A stretch of DNA of 64,000 bases, from positions 1 through 64,000 of the forward strand of contig WBUG01000003.1 in assembly GCA_008933835.1 (NCBI GenBank), read 5' to 3'. A model generated the notes under the pieces. It worked only from the letters and a program-made list of their open reading frames with translations. It searched no databases and was not told where the DNA came from. Origin of the DNA: Bacteroidota bacterium. GTDB taxonomy: Bacteria > Bacteroidota > Ignavibacteria > UBA10030 > UBA8401. Each line of letters begins with the position of its first letter. Position 1 is the stretch's first letter. The position numbers and the translations under genes are program-made. Below are positions 19,815 through 28,833 of the stretch, one piece after another.

Positions 19815-20445
19815 CAACGATGCGCTCGGTGATGGCTTTGGAGACCGCCTGCGTGCGGGAGTTGACGTGCAGTTTTTCGTAGATGTGCTTGAGGTGGTTG
19901 CGGACCGTCTCGTAACTGATGAAGAGGCGGTCGGCGATCTCGCGGTTGTCATGACCGTGCACCAGCGCCGACAGGATCTCCTTTTCGCGCGCGGTGAGGT
20001 CGTATTCCGCTTTCGGCGGCGTGTTGGCCTTGAAATGCTCGATGATGCGCCGTGCGACGGCGGGAGTCATCGGCGTTCCGCCGGCAGCGGCATCATCGAG
20101 CGCCGTGAGGATGCGGGCGGGAGGTGTCCGTTTCAAGAGGTAACCGTCCGCCCCGGCAAGGATGGCACGGAAGATCGAATCGTCGTCGTCGAACACCGTC
20201 ACCATCACGATGCGGACCGACGGAAGCTCCTTTTTGAGGAGCGGAACGGCGTCGATGCCGGAGCGGCCGGGCAGGTCGATATCAAGGAGGATCACATCGC
20301 AGGCGGGCATGCCGCGCAGCGCCGCCTCGACCGAACCGAACGCCGCGGCCACCACGAAACCGCCGGCGGACGAGAGCAATTCGATGAGCCCCTGACGGAA
20401 ATCAGGATGGTCCTCGATGATGACGATGCGGATCCGGTCGGCCAT
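19810..20445 (-). CDS. NarL/LuxR-type response regulator (211 aa)
   Basis: A receiver domain (1-125) with acidic pocket Glu-11/Asp-12, phospho-acceptor Asp-55 in LLDIDLPG, and a conserved Lys near residue 105 (GYLLKRTPP). A LuxR/GerE helix-turn-helix follows (about 148-205, LTAREKEILSALVHGHDNRE and YETVRNHLKHIYEKLHVNSR). All key residues are intact. It lies 30 bp after the propeller histidine kinase gene and is its obvious partner. It probably acts as a DNA-binding dimer. The stop codon falls within a 22-bp palindrome that also ends the kinase gene, and the T9SS propeller gene follows. Confidence 0.93.
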   Translation of the reverse strand: MADRIRIVIIEDHPDFRQGLIELLSSAGGFVVAAAFGSVEAALRGMPACDVILLDIDLPGRSGIDAVPLLKKELPSVRIVMVTVFDDDDSIFRAILAGADGYLLKRTPPARILTALDDAAAGGTPMTPAVARRIIEHFKANTPPKAEYDLTAREKEILSALVHGHDNREIADRLFISYETVRNHLKHIYEKLHVNSRTQAVSKAITERIVE

Positions 20446-20475
20446 GGTACAATGAGCGAATCGGTGATGGTCGGT

Positions 20476-20497
20476 TCAATGACCTGTTTGGGTCATT
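20476..20497. repeat. 22-bp palindrome, copy 2, overlapping the histidine-kinase stop codon
   Basis: AATGACC-N6-GGTCATT core, 20 of 22 bases shared with copy 1. The kinase stop codon is at 20476-20478. Not followed by a T-run, so not a typical terminator. Confidence 0.7.
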
Positions 20498-23400
20498 TGT
20501 TTGATGACGGAAATGATGGTCCCTCCGCTCTCCCTCGCCTGAACGGTGAACACCGCTCCCATCTCCTCCGCCCGTTTCCGCATATTGTGCATCCCGTTCC
20601 CGCCGAGACGTCCGCCGTCGGACTCCGTCGCGATGCCTGTGCCGTCATCGGCGACCGTGAGACGGATCGAATCCGGCTCGGCGGAGAACGTCACCCGTAT
20701 CTCGGTCGCATGGGCATGCCGGACGACGTTGGTGAGCGCCTCCTTGAAGATGAGATAGAATCCGCGCCGCACATCGTCACTCACCGCCGCCGTGAGGTCG
20801 CCGCCGGCCTCCACCGACTGGCGCAGACCCCGGGCCCGGCAGAGGTCGGCGGTGACCAACCGAAGACGGGAGACAAGGCTCTGCAGCGTGTCGTGCTTGG
20901 GAGAGACCGACCAGACGATGTCGCTCATCGCCTCCTCCGCATCGGACAGGATGCCGCTCGTCTTATCGAGGAACTCACGCACCGCAGCGGGGTCCGAATC
21001 GAGACGGCGTCGTGCCGTTTCAACGAACAGTCCGGCGCTACCGACGGTGGAAGCCAGGTCGTCGTGCAGGTCACGCGCGATGATGTCGCGGGTCCGCTGC
21101 CGCTCTTCGGCGATGCGGCGGTCCTGTTCCAACCGCTCGAGACGGCGCCGGTAGATGCGGTTCGCCCGGAACCGGACGAATCCTCCGACCGTGCCGCCGA
21201 ACAGCAACACGGCGAACGTGCGGAACCACCAGGTCGCCCAGAACGGCGGAACGATGACGATACGGAACGACGCTCCCTCTTCGTTCCATACTCCATCGTT
21301 GTTCGAAGCCTTGACGCGGAACGTGTACTCTCCGGGACCGATATCGGTGTAGTTGGCGAATCGCCGGGTGCCGGCATCGTTCCACGCGGTCTCGAGCCCT
21401 TCGAGCCGGTAGGCATACCGGTTGTTCTGCGGCACTTCGAAGTTCAGTGCGGAGAATTCGAACGAAAAGAAGTTCTCTGTATGCCGGAGCACCGCTTCGG
21501 TAGCGGACAGCAGCGAGTCCCTCGGACGGTTCATCACGGCGAACCGAGTGATGGCGACCGGCGGCGGAACGGTGTTCCGGCCGATCGTGCCGGGATGGAA
21601 CCGAACGACACCTCCCATGCCGCCGAAGTACATCGTTCCGTCCGGATCCTGGAAGTATGAGTTCTGGTTGAACTCATCCAACGGCAGTCCGTCGCGGCTG
21701 GTGAAATTGCGGAACTCGGCCGTACGGGGATCGAACCGGGAGAGTCCCCCGTTGGTGGATATCCACAGACATCCGTCGTCGTCCTCAAGGATGCCGTAGG
21801 CATAGTCGTTGACCATGCCCTCTTTCGTCATGAAACGCCGGATGGAGAACGAACCTCCCGTCTCGTCGATGCGGACCAGTCCCATCCCCATCGTGGCGGC
21901 CCACAGCACTCCGTCGCGGCCGCGATGCAGACAGGTGACGGGGACCCCCGGGGATGAGGCGGTCGGCCGGAGTAGTACCGTATCGATGGAACCGTCGTCG
22001 GTGCGGAGACGGACGAGTCCGCGGGCGTTCGTCCCGGCCCAGGCGGTCGAGTCTTCCACGAGCAATGAGAGGATGTACCGGTGGCCCTGCGATTCGACCG
22101 GCGTATCGTTGAGGATGCGGTCCCACGTTCCGGTCTCCGGCTGATACCGCACGATACCTCGTGTCGTCGCGATCCACAACCGGGAATGGTCATCTTCGGT
22201 GATGGCGTAGATCTTGTTCTCACCGGCGCGTTCCGAAATGTCACCAGAGAAGAGCACCGGTAAAAACCTGTCCAGTTCCTCTTCATACCGGTTAAGTCCG
22301 TACCGATTCCCCGTCCACAATCGGCCGTTGCGGTCACGGTAGATCCAATGGATCCCCTCGCTGCTCAGACCGGCATTCTTCGTGGTGTACGTTCGCCATT
22401 GTGACATCCGTCGGTCGAACCGGAAGAGCTCCTTTTGCGTACCGACCCAGACGGACGAGTCATCGGTGACATGGAGCGCCAGTGGGAACCGCCCGCTGAA
22501 CGGACCAGGCCGCAGGAACGGGACCGGCAGCGGAACGAACCGCTTCCGTTCCGGCGGCAATGCGAAGATGCCGATCTTTGTACCGAACCACAGCACACCG
22601 GTACGGTCTTCCAGCAGGGCATAGACGATGGAATTCGCGATGCCGATCCCGCCATCATCCACACGCCGGAAGCGGAGCAGCCGACGTGACGGTCCGTCCC
22701 TATCGAACTCCGCAAGGAACAATCCGGACTCGGTGGCCGTCCAGAAACGACCCTGTGAGTCCTCCATCACGAACCGGAACGACCGTTCGGACATTGTCTC
22801 GTACCGAGGCCGGACGATCCGCATCTGCACAGTGTCGAACTCGAGCAGACCGGCTCCGTCCGTGGAAACCCAGAATCTTCCGAAGCGGTCCTCCACCGCA
22901 TGGTAGAGCCTCGTCGCAGCGGAAACGCCGAGGGAATCAGGATGGAACGGAACGTACTTCTCCTCTCCTGATTCGCTCGTCATCCGTACACCGCGGGAGA
23001 AGACCGTAAGGAGGCCGCCGGACCGTGTCCGCAATACGGATGCCACGTGTGCATCGGGTCCGACACGGACCGGAGGTTTCAGCGGGCTGCCGGAGGAGTA
23101 CTTCAACAGACCGTACGTGCTCGCCAGACCGATGGTGTCCCCGTCCAGTCTCGCGAATTGACTCGGTCCCAGTTCGTCGGTGGCACCGAACGGCAGCCGG
23201 ATCACCGTTCCCGACCGTCGCTCGAACACGTTCACCCCTCGGTTCGATGTACCAAGCCACAGTCTGCCGTCAGCCGCCTCGGACATGCAGATGATGCTGT
23301 TGACGGAAAGCGAGGACGAATCGTCGGGGTCATGCCGGTACCGTACGAACTCGTATCCGTCGTACCGGTTCAGTCCGTCCCACGTCCCGAACCAGAGGAA

Positions 23401-23535
23401 CCCTTCACGGTCCTGCACGATGGACATCACGGACAACTGCGTGAGTCCCTCTTCAAGTCCGATGCGCTGAAAACGATACGACTGCGACCGGACCACCGAC
23501 GATATGAGCATCACGAAGAAGAGTGTACGCGCCAT
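20476..23535 (-). CDS. Hybrid-type sensor: reg_prop/Y_Y_Y beta-propeller histidine kinase (1019 aa)
   Basis: Signal peptide (MARTLFFVMLISSVVRSQ), two stacked seven-bladed propellers of reg_prop repeats (FLWFGTWDGLNRYDG, GRLWLGTSNRGVNVFE, GRLWTGNRYGLNRYEE, GCLWISTNGGLSRFDP), then a Y_Y_Y domain (YAYRLEGLETAWNDAG, GPGEYTFRVKASNNDG). One membrane helix (FWATWWFRTFAVLLFGG) leads to a cytoplasmic HisKA_3 dimerisation domain with phospho-acceptor His-824 in RDLHDDLAS and a HATPase domain (N box LTNVVRHA, DDGTG, GNGMHNM). Unlike the Bacteroides hybrid systems it carries no receiver; the regulator is the next gene. In related systems this ectodomain senses glycans or other extracellular ligands. Its -7 element ends only 4 nt before the ATG. 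Confidence 0.93.
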   Translation of the reverse strand: MARTLFFVMLISSVVRSQSYRFQRIGLEEGLTQLSVMSIVQDREGFLWFGTWDGLNRYDGYEFVRYRHDPDDSSSLSVNSIICMSEAADGRLWLGTSNRGVNVFERRSGTVIRLPFGATDELGPSQFARLDGDTIGLASTYGLLKYSSGSPLKPPVRVGPDAHVASVLRTRSGGLLTVFSRGVRMTSESGEEKYVPFHPDSLGVSAATRLYHAVEDRFGRFWVSTDGAGLLEFDTVQMRIVRPRYETMSERSFRFVMEDSQGRFWTATESGLFLAEFDRDGPSRRLLRFRRVDDGGIGIANSIVYALLEDRTGVLWFGTKIGIFALPPERKRFVPLPVPFLRPGPFSGRFPLALHVTDDSSVWVGTQKELFRFDRRMSQWRTYTTKNAGLSSEGIHWIYRDRNGRLWTGNRYGLNRYEEELDRFLPVLFSGDISERAGENKIYAITEDDHSRLWIATTRGIVRYQPETGTWDRILNDTPVESQGHRYILSLLVEDSTAWAGTNARGLVRLRTDDGSIDTVLLRPTASSPGVPVTCLHRGRDGVLWAATMGMGLVRIDETGGSFSIRRFMTKEGMVNDYAYGILEDDDGCLWISTNGGLSRFDPRTAEFRNFTSRDGLPLDEFNQNSYFQDPDGTMYFGGMGGVVRFHPGTIGRNTVPPPVAITRFAVMNRPRDSLLSATEAVLRHTENFFSFEFSALNFEVPQNNRYAYRLEGLETAWNDAGTRRFANYTDIGPGEYTFRVKASNNDGVWNEEGASFRIVIVPPFWATWWFRTFAVLLFGGTVGGFVRFRANRIYRRRLERLEQDRRIAEERQRTRDIIARDLHDDLASTVGSAGLFVETARRRLDSDPAAVREFLDKTSGILSDAEEAMSDIVWSVSPKHDTLQSLVSRLRLVTADLCRARGLRQSVEAGGDLTAAVSDDVRRGFYLIFKEALTNVVRHAHATEIRVTFSAEPDSIRLTVADDGTGIATESDGGRLGGNGMHNMRKRAEEMGAVFTVQARESGGTIISVIKQMTQTGH

Positions 23536-23539
23536 GGGG

Positions 23540-23570
23540 GGAAGATACCATAGACGGTCCTTCCGTGCAA
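23540..23570 (-). promoter_or_regulatory. Promoter of the propeller histidine kinase (TTG-N20-TATCTTCC), leaderless
   Basis: Minus strand: TTG at 23570-23568, 20-bp spacer, TATCTTCC at 23547-23540. The ATG begins at 23535, only 4 nt later, so the mRNA would start at or next to the start codon. Confidence 0.55.
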
Positions 23571-23600
23571 CAGCCTTCCCAAGAAAATCGGACCGTCCGG

Positions 23601-23633
23601 TTGCAATAAACTACCGACTTCATTATACTTTCC
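23601..23633 (+). promoter_or_regulatory. Promoter of acs (TTG-N20-TATACTTTCC)
   Basis: TTG at 23601-23603, 20 bp, then TATACTTTCC at 23624-23633. The -7 part is slightly off the usual TAnnTT register. The leader to ATG 23684 would be about 45 nt. Confidence 0.45.
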
Positions 23634-23683
23634 CACCGGACTCCGTGACGGAGGCGGAATTCACCATCCACGAGGAGCGAACC

Positions 23684-25600
23684 ATGAGTCAAGAGAGCGC
23701 TGCCAAGCAGAACCCGGCCGTCGACGAGATCTACCATCCATCACCGGACATCGTCGCGCAAGCCAACGTGCCCGATCCCGAACGGCTCCGGGAAGAGGCC
23801 GCACGGGACATTCAGGCGTACTGGGCGAAGCGGGCGGAGGAACTGGAATGGTACGCTCCCTGGGAGAAGGTGCTGGACGATTCGAACAAGCCGTTCTATC
23901 AATGGTTCACCGGCGGCAAGACGAACATCGTGCTGAACGCGCTCGACCGGCATGTCCGGACCTGGCGCCGGAACAAGCTCGCGCTCATCTGGGAGAGCGA
24001 GAAAGGGGACCTGCGGACGCTGTCGTACCACGCGCTGAACCGCGAGGTGTGCAAGTTCGCCAACGTCCTCAAGAGCATGGGTGTGGTCAAGGGGGACCGC
24101 GTCACCATCTACATGCCGCGCATCCCCGAGACCGTCATCGCCATGCTTGCCACGGCGAAGATCGGCGCCATCCATTCCGTGGTGTACGGCGGCTTCTCCG
24201 TCGAAGCGCTGCACGGACGCATCGAGGACAGCGAATCGAAGGTCATCATCACCGCCGACGGCGGGAACATGAACGGCAAGAAGGTGGAACTGAAGAAGAT
24301 CGTGGACGAAGCGCTGCAGCGGAGCGGCGCGCCGGAGCACGTGGTGGTGGTGCGGCATCTCGGCCTCGACGTGATGATGGAGCAGGGACGCGACTACTGG
24401 TACCACGAACTGATGTCCCTCCCCCTCACCCGCAATCCGATGCGGTGCGAGACCGAAGTGATGGACGCCGAAGATCCCCTCTTCATCCTCTACACCTCCG
24501 GCACGACGGGAAAACCGAAGGCCATCCTCCACACGCACGGCGGATACTCCGTGGGGGTGCATGCGACGCTCAAGGACGTGTTCGACCTGAAGGAGGAGGA
24601 CCGCTGGTGGTGCACGGCCGATCCGGGGTGGATCACCGGCCACTCCTACATCGTGTACGCCCCCCTGCTCGCCGGCGCCACGTCGTTCATGTACGAAGGC
24701 GCCCCGACGTATCCGTATCCGGACCGGTGGTGGTCCATGATCGAGAAGTACGGCATCACCATCTTCTACTCCACTCCGACCGCCATCCGCGGACTGATGC
24801 GCTTCGGCACCTCGTGGCCGAACCGGCACGACCTCTCCTCGCTTCGTCTGCTCGGCAGCGTCGGCGAGCCGATCAATCCGGAGGCGTGGCGCTGGTTCCA
24901 CAAGAACATCGGCAAGGAGAAGTGCCCTATCATGGACACCTGGTGGCAGACCGAGACCGGCGCGTTCATGATCGCGCCGATGCCCGCCATGCCGCTGAAG
25001 CCCGGCTCCGGCACCAAACCGCTCCCCGGCATCACCGCTGAAGTGGTGAACGAAGAGGGGAAACCGGTGAAGGACGGCGACGAGGGTTTCCTCGTGCTGA
25101 AGAACCCATGGCCGGCGATGATGCGGACCATCTTCAAGGACCCGGACCGGTACGTCCAGACGTACTGGAGCAAGTTCAAGGACTTCTACTTCGTCGGTGA
25201 TTCGGCGCGGCGGGACAAGGACGGCTACTTCTGGATCATCGGACGCGTGGACGACGTCATCAAGGTGAGCGGCTACCGGCTCGGCACCGCAGAGCTCGAG
25301 TCCGCCTTCATCACGCACCACGCCGTCGCCGAGGCGGCGGTCATCGGTCTGCCGCACGAAGTGAAAGGGGTCGCCATCCACGCGTACCTCATCCTCAAAG
25401 CCGGCCATGAACCGGGCGAGGAACTGGCGGAGGACATCCGCAAGCACATCGCGCACGAGATGGGACCCATCGCGAAACCGGAGAAGATCGAGTTCGTGAA
25501 GACGCTCCCCAAGACCCGCAGCGGCAAGATCATGCGCCGCGTGTTGAAGGCTCGCGCTCAGGGGATGAGCGAAGGGGACATTTCGACGCTGGAGGAGTGA
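23684..25600 (+). CDS. acs: Acetyl-CoA synthetase (AMP-forming)
   Basis: Converts acetate, ATP and CoA to acetyl-CoA, AMP and PPi. The adenylate-forming motif YTSGTTGKPKAILHTHGG, the A5 motif DTWWQTETG, the hinge region GRVDDVIKVSGYRLG and the C-terminal acetylatable-lysine motif KTRSGKIMRRVLK are all present. Length (638 aa) fits Acs. The start at ATG 23684 (MSQESAAKQN) has GGAGCG upstream; the longer in-frame extension would overlap the predicted promoter. Single-gene unit with its own promoter and terminator, divergent from the histidine kinase. Confidence 0.96.
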   Translation: MSQESAAKQNPAVDEIYHPSPDIVAQANVPDPERLREEAARDIQAYWAKRAEELEWYAPWEKVLDDSNKPFYQWFTGGKTNIVLNALDRHVRTWRRNKLALIWESEKGDLRTLSYHALNREVCKFANVLKSMGVVKGDRVTIYMPRIPETVIAMLATAKIGAIHSVVYGGFSVEALHGRIEDSESKVIITADGGNMNGKKVELKKIVDEALQRSGAPEHVVVVRHLGLDVMMEQGRDYWYHELMSLPLTRNPMRCETEVMDAEDPLFILYTSGTTGKPKAILHTHGGYSVGVHATLKDVFDLKEEDRWWCTADPGWITGHSYIVYAPLLAGATSFMYEGAPTYPYPDRWWSMIEKYGITIFYSTPTAIRGLMRFGTSWPNRHDLSSLRLLGSVGEPINPEAWRWFHKNIGKEKCPIMDTWWQTETGAFMIAPMPAMPLKPGSGTKPLPGITAEVVNEEGKPVKDGDEGFLVLKNPWPAMMRTIFKDPDRYVQTYWSKFKDFYFVGDSARRDKDGYFWIIGRVDDVIKVSGYRLGTAELESAFITHHAVAEAAVIGLPHEVKGVAIHAYLILKAGHEPGEELAEDIRKHIAHEMGPIAKPEKIEFVKTLPKTRSGKIMRRVLKARAQGMSEGDISTLEE

Positions 25601-25654
25601 CCGTATTCGCGCGGGGGGCTGGTTTCTTTTCTTCCGTACGGTACGAAAAGTGAT

Positions 25655-25701
25655 GAAGCCCCGTTCGTCGGTTGACACCGATGGACGGGGCTTCCCTTTT
25701 T
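25655..25701 (+). terminator. Intrinsic terminator of acs
   Basis: Stem GAAGCCCCGT/ACGGGGCTTC (25655-25664 and 25685-25694) followed by CCTTTTT. The rest of the gap to 25829 shows no gene or clear site. Confidence 0.8.
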
Positions 25702-25829
25702 CGGTCCTTCCACCCTGTCACCGTGCGAAGCCATCGCGGAAGGACGGCGACTTTCGTCCGGCCGAGGCGGCGGAGCGATGCGTAATGCCGGGAAGTGAGG
25801 ACGGGAACGGAGGGTGCGCGGCGGGGATG

Positions 25830-26459
25830 TCAGAGAAATTCGACGAGCAGATTGTACCCGAGCACCATGCTGACGGCGAGCATGAGCAGACCGAAGAAAC
25901 GGGTGATGCGCTTGAGCGTGACCGGTTCGAAACGCATCTTGTGCTTCTCCACGAGGGCGATGAGCGTGACGAACCAGATGGAGACACCCGCACCGGTGCC
26001 GAGCGCGAAGAAGGCGTTGTCATACGCCGTGGGTTCGATGAGATGGTATCCGTGAACGATACCGCCGATGGTCACCCAGTAGGCGAGGAACGACGGATTG
26101 GAGAAGTACATCGCCATGCCCATCAGCAGGTACCGCTTGAACCCCGGTGAGTCCTTGTCCTCCGCCTGCAGATGGAACTCCGGCAGCCGGAAGAAGGAGG
26201 TCTTCACGCCGTACACGAAGAAGATCGCGAAGGTGGCGATGCGGAACGTGAGCTCGAGCGAAGGGTACGAGATGAGGGTGGAAATCCCGAACAGCGCCGC
26301 TCCGCAGTAGATGACGTCCATGACCGCGGAGCCGATGCCGATGAGGAGCCCGTGCGTCGTGCGGTTGTGCAGCGCCTTCATCATCACCGCCAGGTTGATG
26401 GGACCCACGGGGATGGTGGTGAGGTAGCCGATGATGAATCCGACGACGAAGGCGATCAT
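25830..26459 (-). CDS. LysE-family translocator (putative amino-acid exporter, 209 aa)
   Basis: A six-helix inner-membrane protein. The N-terminal helix carries IPVGPINLAVMMKAL, the LysE/RhtB signature around Pro-Gly-Pro, and the rest (FVYGVKTSFF, YFSNPSFLAYWVTIGG) follows the family, including the N-P-x-x motif. The start ATG 26459 gives MIAFVVGFIIGYLTTIPVGP and a normal family length; the in-frame ATG 26522 would lie upstream of the predicted transcription start. Substrate cannot be inferred; no LysR-type regulator is next to it. It lies directly downstream of the Dus gene but seems to have its own promoter in the end of that gene. Confidence 0.8.
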   Translation of the reverse strand: MIAFVVGFIIGYLTTIPVGPINLAVMMKALHNRTTHGLLIGIGSAVMDVIYCGAALFGISTLISYPSLELTFRIATFAIFFVYGVKTSFFRLPEFHLQAEDKDSPGFKRYLLMGMAMYFSNPSFLAYWVTIGGIVHGYHLIEPTAYDNAFFALGTGAGVSIWFVTLIALVEKHKMRFEPVTLKRITRFFGLLMLAVSMVLGYNLLVEFL

Positions 26460-26492
26460 GAAATTCCGTTCATTGGTGCGACGAGCGACAGC

Positions 26493-26522
26493 GTAATTTA
26501 GGAACTTTTCACGAACATGCAA
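26493..26522 (-). promoter_or_regulatory. Promoter of the LysE-family gene (TTG-N19-TAAATTAC)
   Basis: Minus strand: TTG at 26522-26520, 19 bp, TAAATTAC at 26500-26493, overlapping the last codons of the Dus gene. Leader of about 30 nt to ATG 26459. Confidence 0.45.
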
Positions 26523-27543
26523 GCGCCGTCGTATCGGGCGCCGGCATCTCGGGGGCGTGTCCGTACAGCGCCGGGTCGATGAAGCCCTTCGCCCGAACGG
26601 AGAGCAGGATCTCTTCGATGGGCTTCACCTCCAGGAACTGCATGAGATGGTTCCGCAGCTTCGAAGCGTTCGGAACGCCGCGCAGATACCCGATGTAGAA
26701 CTTCCGCATCTCGATGACGCCGCGGCGCTCGCCTTTGAACTCCGCCGACGACTTCAGCAGGTCGAGACAGACGTCGAGCCGTTCGGCCAGTGGACGTTCC
26801 TTCGCCGTCTCTCCCGTCGCGAAATAGTGCTTCACATCGGAGAAGATCCACGGATTGTCGATCGCCGCGCGGCCGATCATCACACCGTCGCAACCGGTCT
26901 CGTCGAACACCTCACGGATCTGGACCGGGTCCGTGAGACTTCCGTTGACGATGACCGGAATGCGCACCGCCTCCTTCACTTTCGGGATCCACGTGTAGTC
27001 CGGCGTTCCGCTATGTCCCTGCGAGCGGGTCCGGCAGTGCACCGTGAGGGCCTTCACGCCGATCCCCTCCAGCATCTTCGCCACCTCCACGATGCGGATG
27101 GACGATTCGTCCCAGCCGAGCCGCGTCTTCACTGTCACCGGCAGGTCGGTCGCCCGCACAACGTTGGAGACGATGCGCTCCATCCGCGGCAGGTCCTTCA
27201 GCAGTCCCGCCCCCGCTCCGCGTCCCGCCACCTGTTTCACCCAGCATCCGGCGTTGATGTCGATGAGGTCCGGACGCAGCGAATCGGCCATCCGCGCCGC
27301 GCCTTCCATCGCCCCTTCGTCCCCGCCGTACAACTGGATGCCGAACGGACGTTCATCCTCGCTGAAGAGCATCTTCTTGAAGGTCCGGTCGTTCTTCCGC
27401 ACCAGCCCGTCCGAGTTCACGAACTCGGTGTACATGATGTCCGCCCCGAACCGTTTGCACATGCGCCGAAACGGACGGTCGGTCACATCCTCCATCGGAG
27501 CGAGGATGAGCGGACGGTCGATATGGACGGAGCCGATGGTCAT
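26509..27543 (-). CDS. dusB: tRNA-dihydrouridine synthase (Dus family)
   Basis: An FMN/NADPH-dependent enzyme reducing uridines in the D-loop of tRNA. The TIM-barrel start PLILAPMEDVTDRPFRRM, the catalytic Cys motif INAGCWVKQVAGRGAGAGLL, VKTRLGWD, LTVHCRTRSQGHSG and the FMN-phosphate motif GCDGVMIGRAAIDNPW are all present. Length (344 aa) is right for DusB. The start is set at ATG 27543, where homology begins; the longer form from 27594 adds an atypical 17 residues. No clear promoter of the recurring type was found within 100 bp. The DusB rather than DusA/C assignment is by general resemblance. Confidence 0.9.
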   Translation of the reverse strand: MTIGSVHIDRPLILAPMEDVTDRPFRRMCKRFGADIMYTEFVNSDGLVRKNDRTFKKMLFSEDERPFGIQLYGGDEGAMEGAARMADSLRPDLIDINAGCWVKQVAGRGAGAGLLKDLPRMERIVSNVVRATDLPVTVKTRLGWDESSIRIVEVAKMLEGIGVKALTVHCRTRSQGHSGTPDYTWIPKVKEAVRIPVIVNGSLTDPVQIREVFDETGCDGVMIGRAAIDNPWIFSDVKHYFATGETAKERPLAERLDVCLDLLKSSAEFKGERRGVIEMRKFYIGYLRGVPNASKLRNHLMQFLEVKPIEEILLSVRAKGFIDPALYGHAPEMPAPDTTALACS

Positions 27544-27673
27544 GAAGAATGAACAGGGGTTAGGTGTTTGGAATTCGGTATTTGCAATGGTCACGAATAC
27601 ATTCTGAAAATATCGTATCTAGCTCCTCATACCTCATACCCAACACCTTCGTTCACTTCCTTGAATGTTACGT

Positions 27674-28690
27674 TCAATTCGTTTTGATGTGCTGCACGAT
27701 ATACTCCGCGAACTGCTTCGTGCCGACCGCGGAGTCCGGATTCAGGTCCCGCGTCACTTCGTGCGGATTGCGCAGCGTCTCGCGGATGGCCGCGTATATC
27801 TTTTCCGCCGCCCTTTGTTCGCCGAGATGGTTCAGCATCATCGCCGACGCGAGGATGAGGGCGGAGGGATTGGCGATGTCCTTCCCGGCGATGTCCGGCG
27901 CGGAGCCATGCACCGCCTCGAAGATGGCCGCCTCCTTGCCGATGTTGGCGCCGGGAGCGACCCCCAGGCCGCCGACGAGACCGGAACAGAGGTCGGAGAG
28001 GATGTCGCCGAAGAGATTGGTCGTCACGATGACGTCGAACTGGTTCGGATTCAGCACCAGCTGCATCGCCATGTTGTCGATGATGACGTCGTTGCACCGG
28101 ATGTCCGGGAACTCCTCCGCCACCTTCCTCCCCACCTCCAGGAAGAGCCCTCCGGTGAACTTCATGATGTTCGCCTTATGGACGATGGTCACCATCTTCC
28201 GTCCGTTCGCGCGGGCGTAATCGAACGCCGCCCGGACGATGCGTTCGGAACCGTACCGCGTGATGATGCCGATGGTCTCCGCCGCGCTCTTCTGCGCATC
28301 GATATAATGCTCGATCCCCGAGTAGAACTCCTCGATGTTCTCGCGGAACATTACGATGTCCACGTTGTTATATCGGGACGGCACCCCTTCGAACGACTTA
28401 GCGGGACGGAGGTTGATATAGAGGTCGAACTCCTTCCGCAGCGCCACGTTCACACTCCGAAACCCCTTTCCCAGCTGGGTCGTGAGCGGTCCTTTCAGCG
28501 CCACTTTGTTCTGCGCGATGGATGCGATGGTCTGCTCCGGAAGGGGATCCTTATGCCGTTCAATGCCCGCAAGCCCGGCTTGCTGCTCGTCCCAGGAGAT
28601 GGCAACGCCGGTCGCCTCGATGACCCGCACGGCCGCCTCGGTAATGCTCGGGCCGATACCGTCCCCGGGGATGAGTGTCACTCTATACAT
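27674..28690 (-). CDS. Isocitrate/isopropylmalate dehydrogenase family protein, probably NAD-dependent isocitrate dehydrogenase (338 aa)
   Basis: A beta-decarboxylating dehydrogenase. The start IPGDGIGPSITEAAVRVIEA, the substrate motif FRENIEEFYSGIEHY, the metal-binding run DVIVTTNLFGDILSDL and the cofactor loop FEAVHGSAPDIAGKDIANP are all present. The residues after HGSAPDIAGKD are typical of NAD-using members. The FYSGIEH form favours isocitrate (or homoisocitrate) over isopropylmalate; no leucine genes are nearby. Role: most likely the TCA cycle, supplying 2-oxoglutarate, which the KorAB enzyme at 47-50 kb could use or produce. Own promoter; the 27544-27673 gap to Dus is A/T-rich with no clear site. 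Confidence 0.85.
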   Translation of the reverse strand: MYRVTLIPGDGIGPSITEAAVRVIEATGVAISWDEQQAGLAGIERHKDPLPEQTIASIAQNKVALKGPLTTQLGKGFRSVNVALRKEFDLYINLRPAKSFEGVPSRYNNVDIVMFRENIEEFYSGIEHYIDAQKSAAETIGIITRYGSERIVRAAFDYARANGRKMVTIVHKANIMKFTGGLFLEVGRKVAEEFPDIRCNDVIIDNMAMQLVLNPNQFDVIVTTNLFGDILSDLCSGLVGGLGVAPGANIGKEAAIFEAVHGSAPDIAGKDIANPSALILASAMMLNHLGEQRAAEKIYAAIRETLRNPHEVTRDLNPDSAVGTKQFAEYIVQHIKTN

Positions 28691-28714
28691 CGGTCACCTT
28701 TGTCTGATTTTCCT

Positions 28715-28745
28715 TCAATATACGAAATGACGCCCGTTTTCCCAA
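28715..28745 (-). promoter_or_regulatory. Promoter of the isocitrate dehydrogenase family gene (TTG-N20-TATATTGA)
   Basis: Minus strand: TTG at 28745-28743, 20 bp, TATATTGA at 28722-28715; AAAGGTGA follows as ribosome site before ATG 28690. It faces away from the ubiA-type promoter at 28773. Confidence 0.6.
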
Positions 28746-28772
28746 GGAAGGGCTCCGGAGCATTTTCCGGCT

Positions 28773-28802
28773 TTGTTCAAACTCAATTTTTCGGTACCTT
28801 TA
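28773..28802 (+). promoter_or_regulatory. Promoter of the menaquinone gene block (TTG-N19-TACCTTTA)
   Basis: TTG at 28773-28775, 19 bp, TACCTTTA at 28795-28802, about 30 nt before the TTG start codon at 28834. Confidence 0.55.
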
Positions 28803-28833
28803 TTACTCTATATTCTATACCGGATTATCCGAA

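Noticed and set aside
23741-25678. Long minus-strand open frame opposite acs (645 codons)
   Set aside because: Antisense shadow of a perfectly conserved acetyl-CoA synthetase; composition typical of such shadows.
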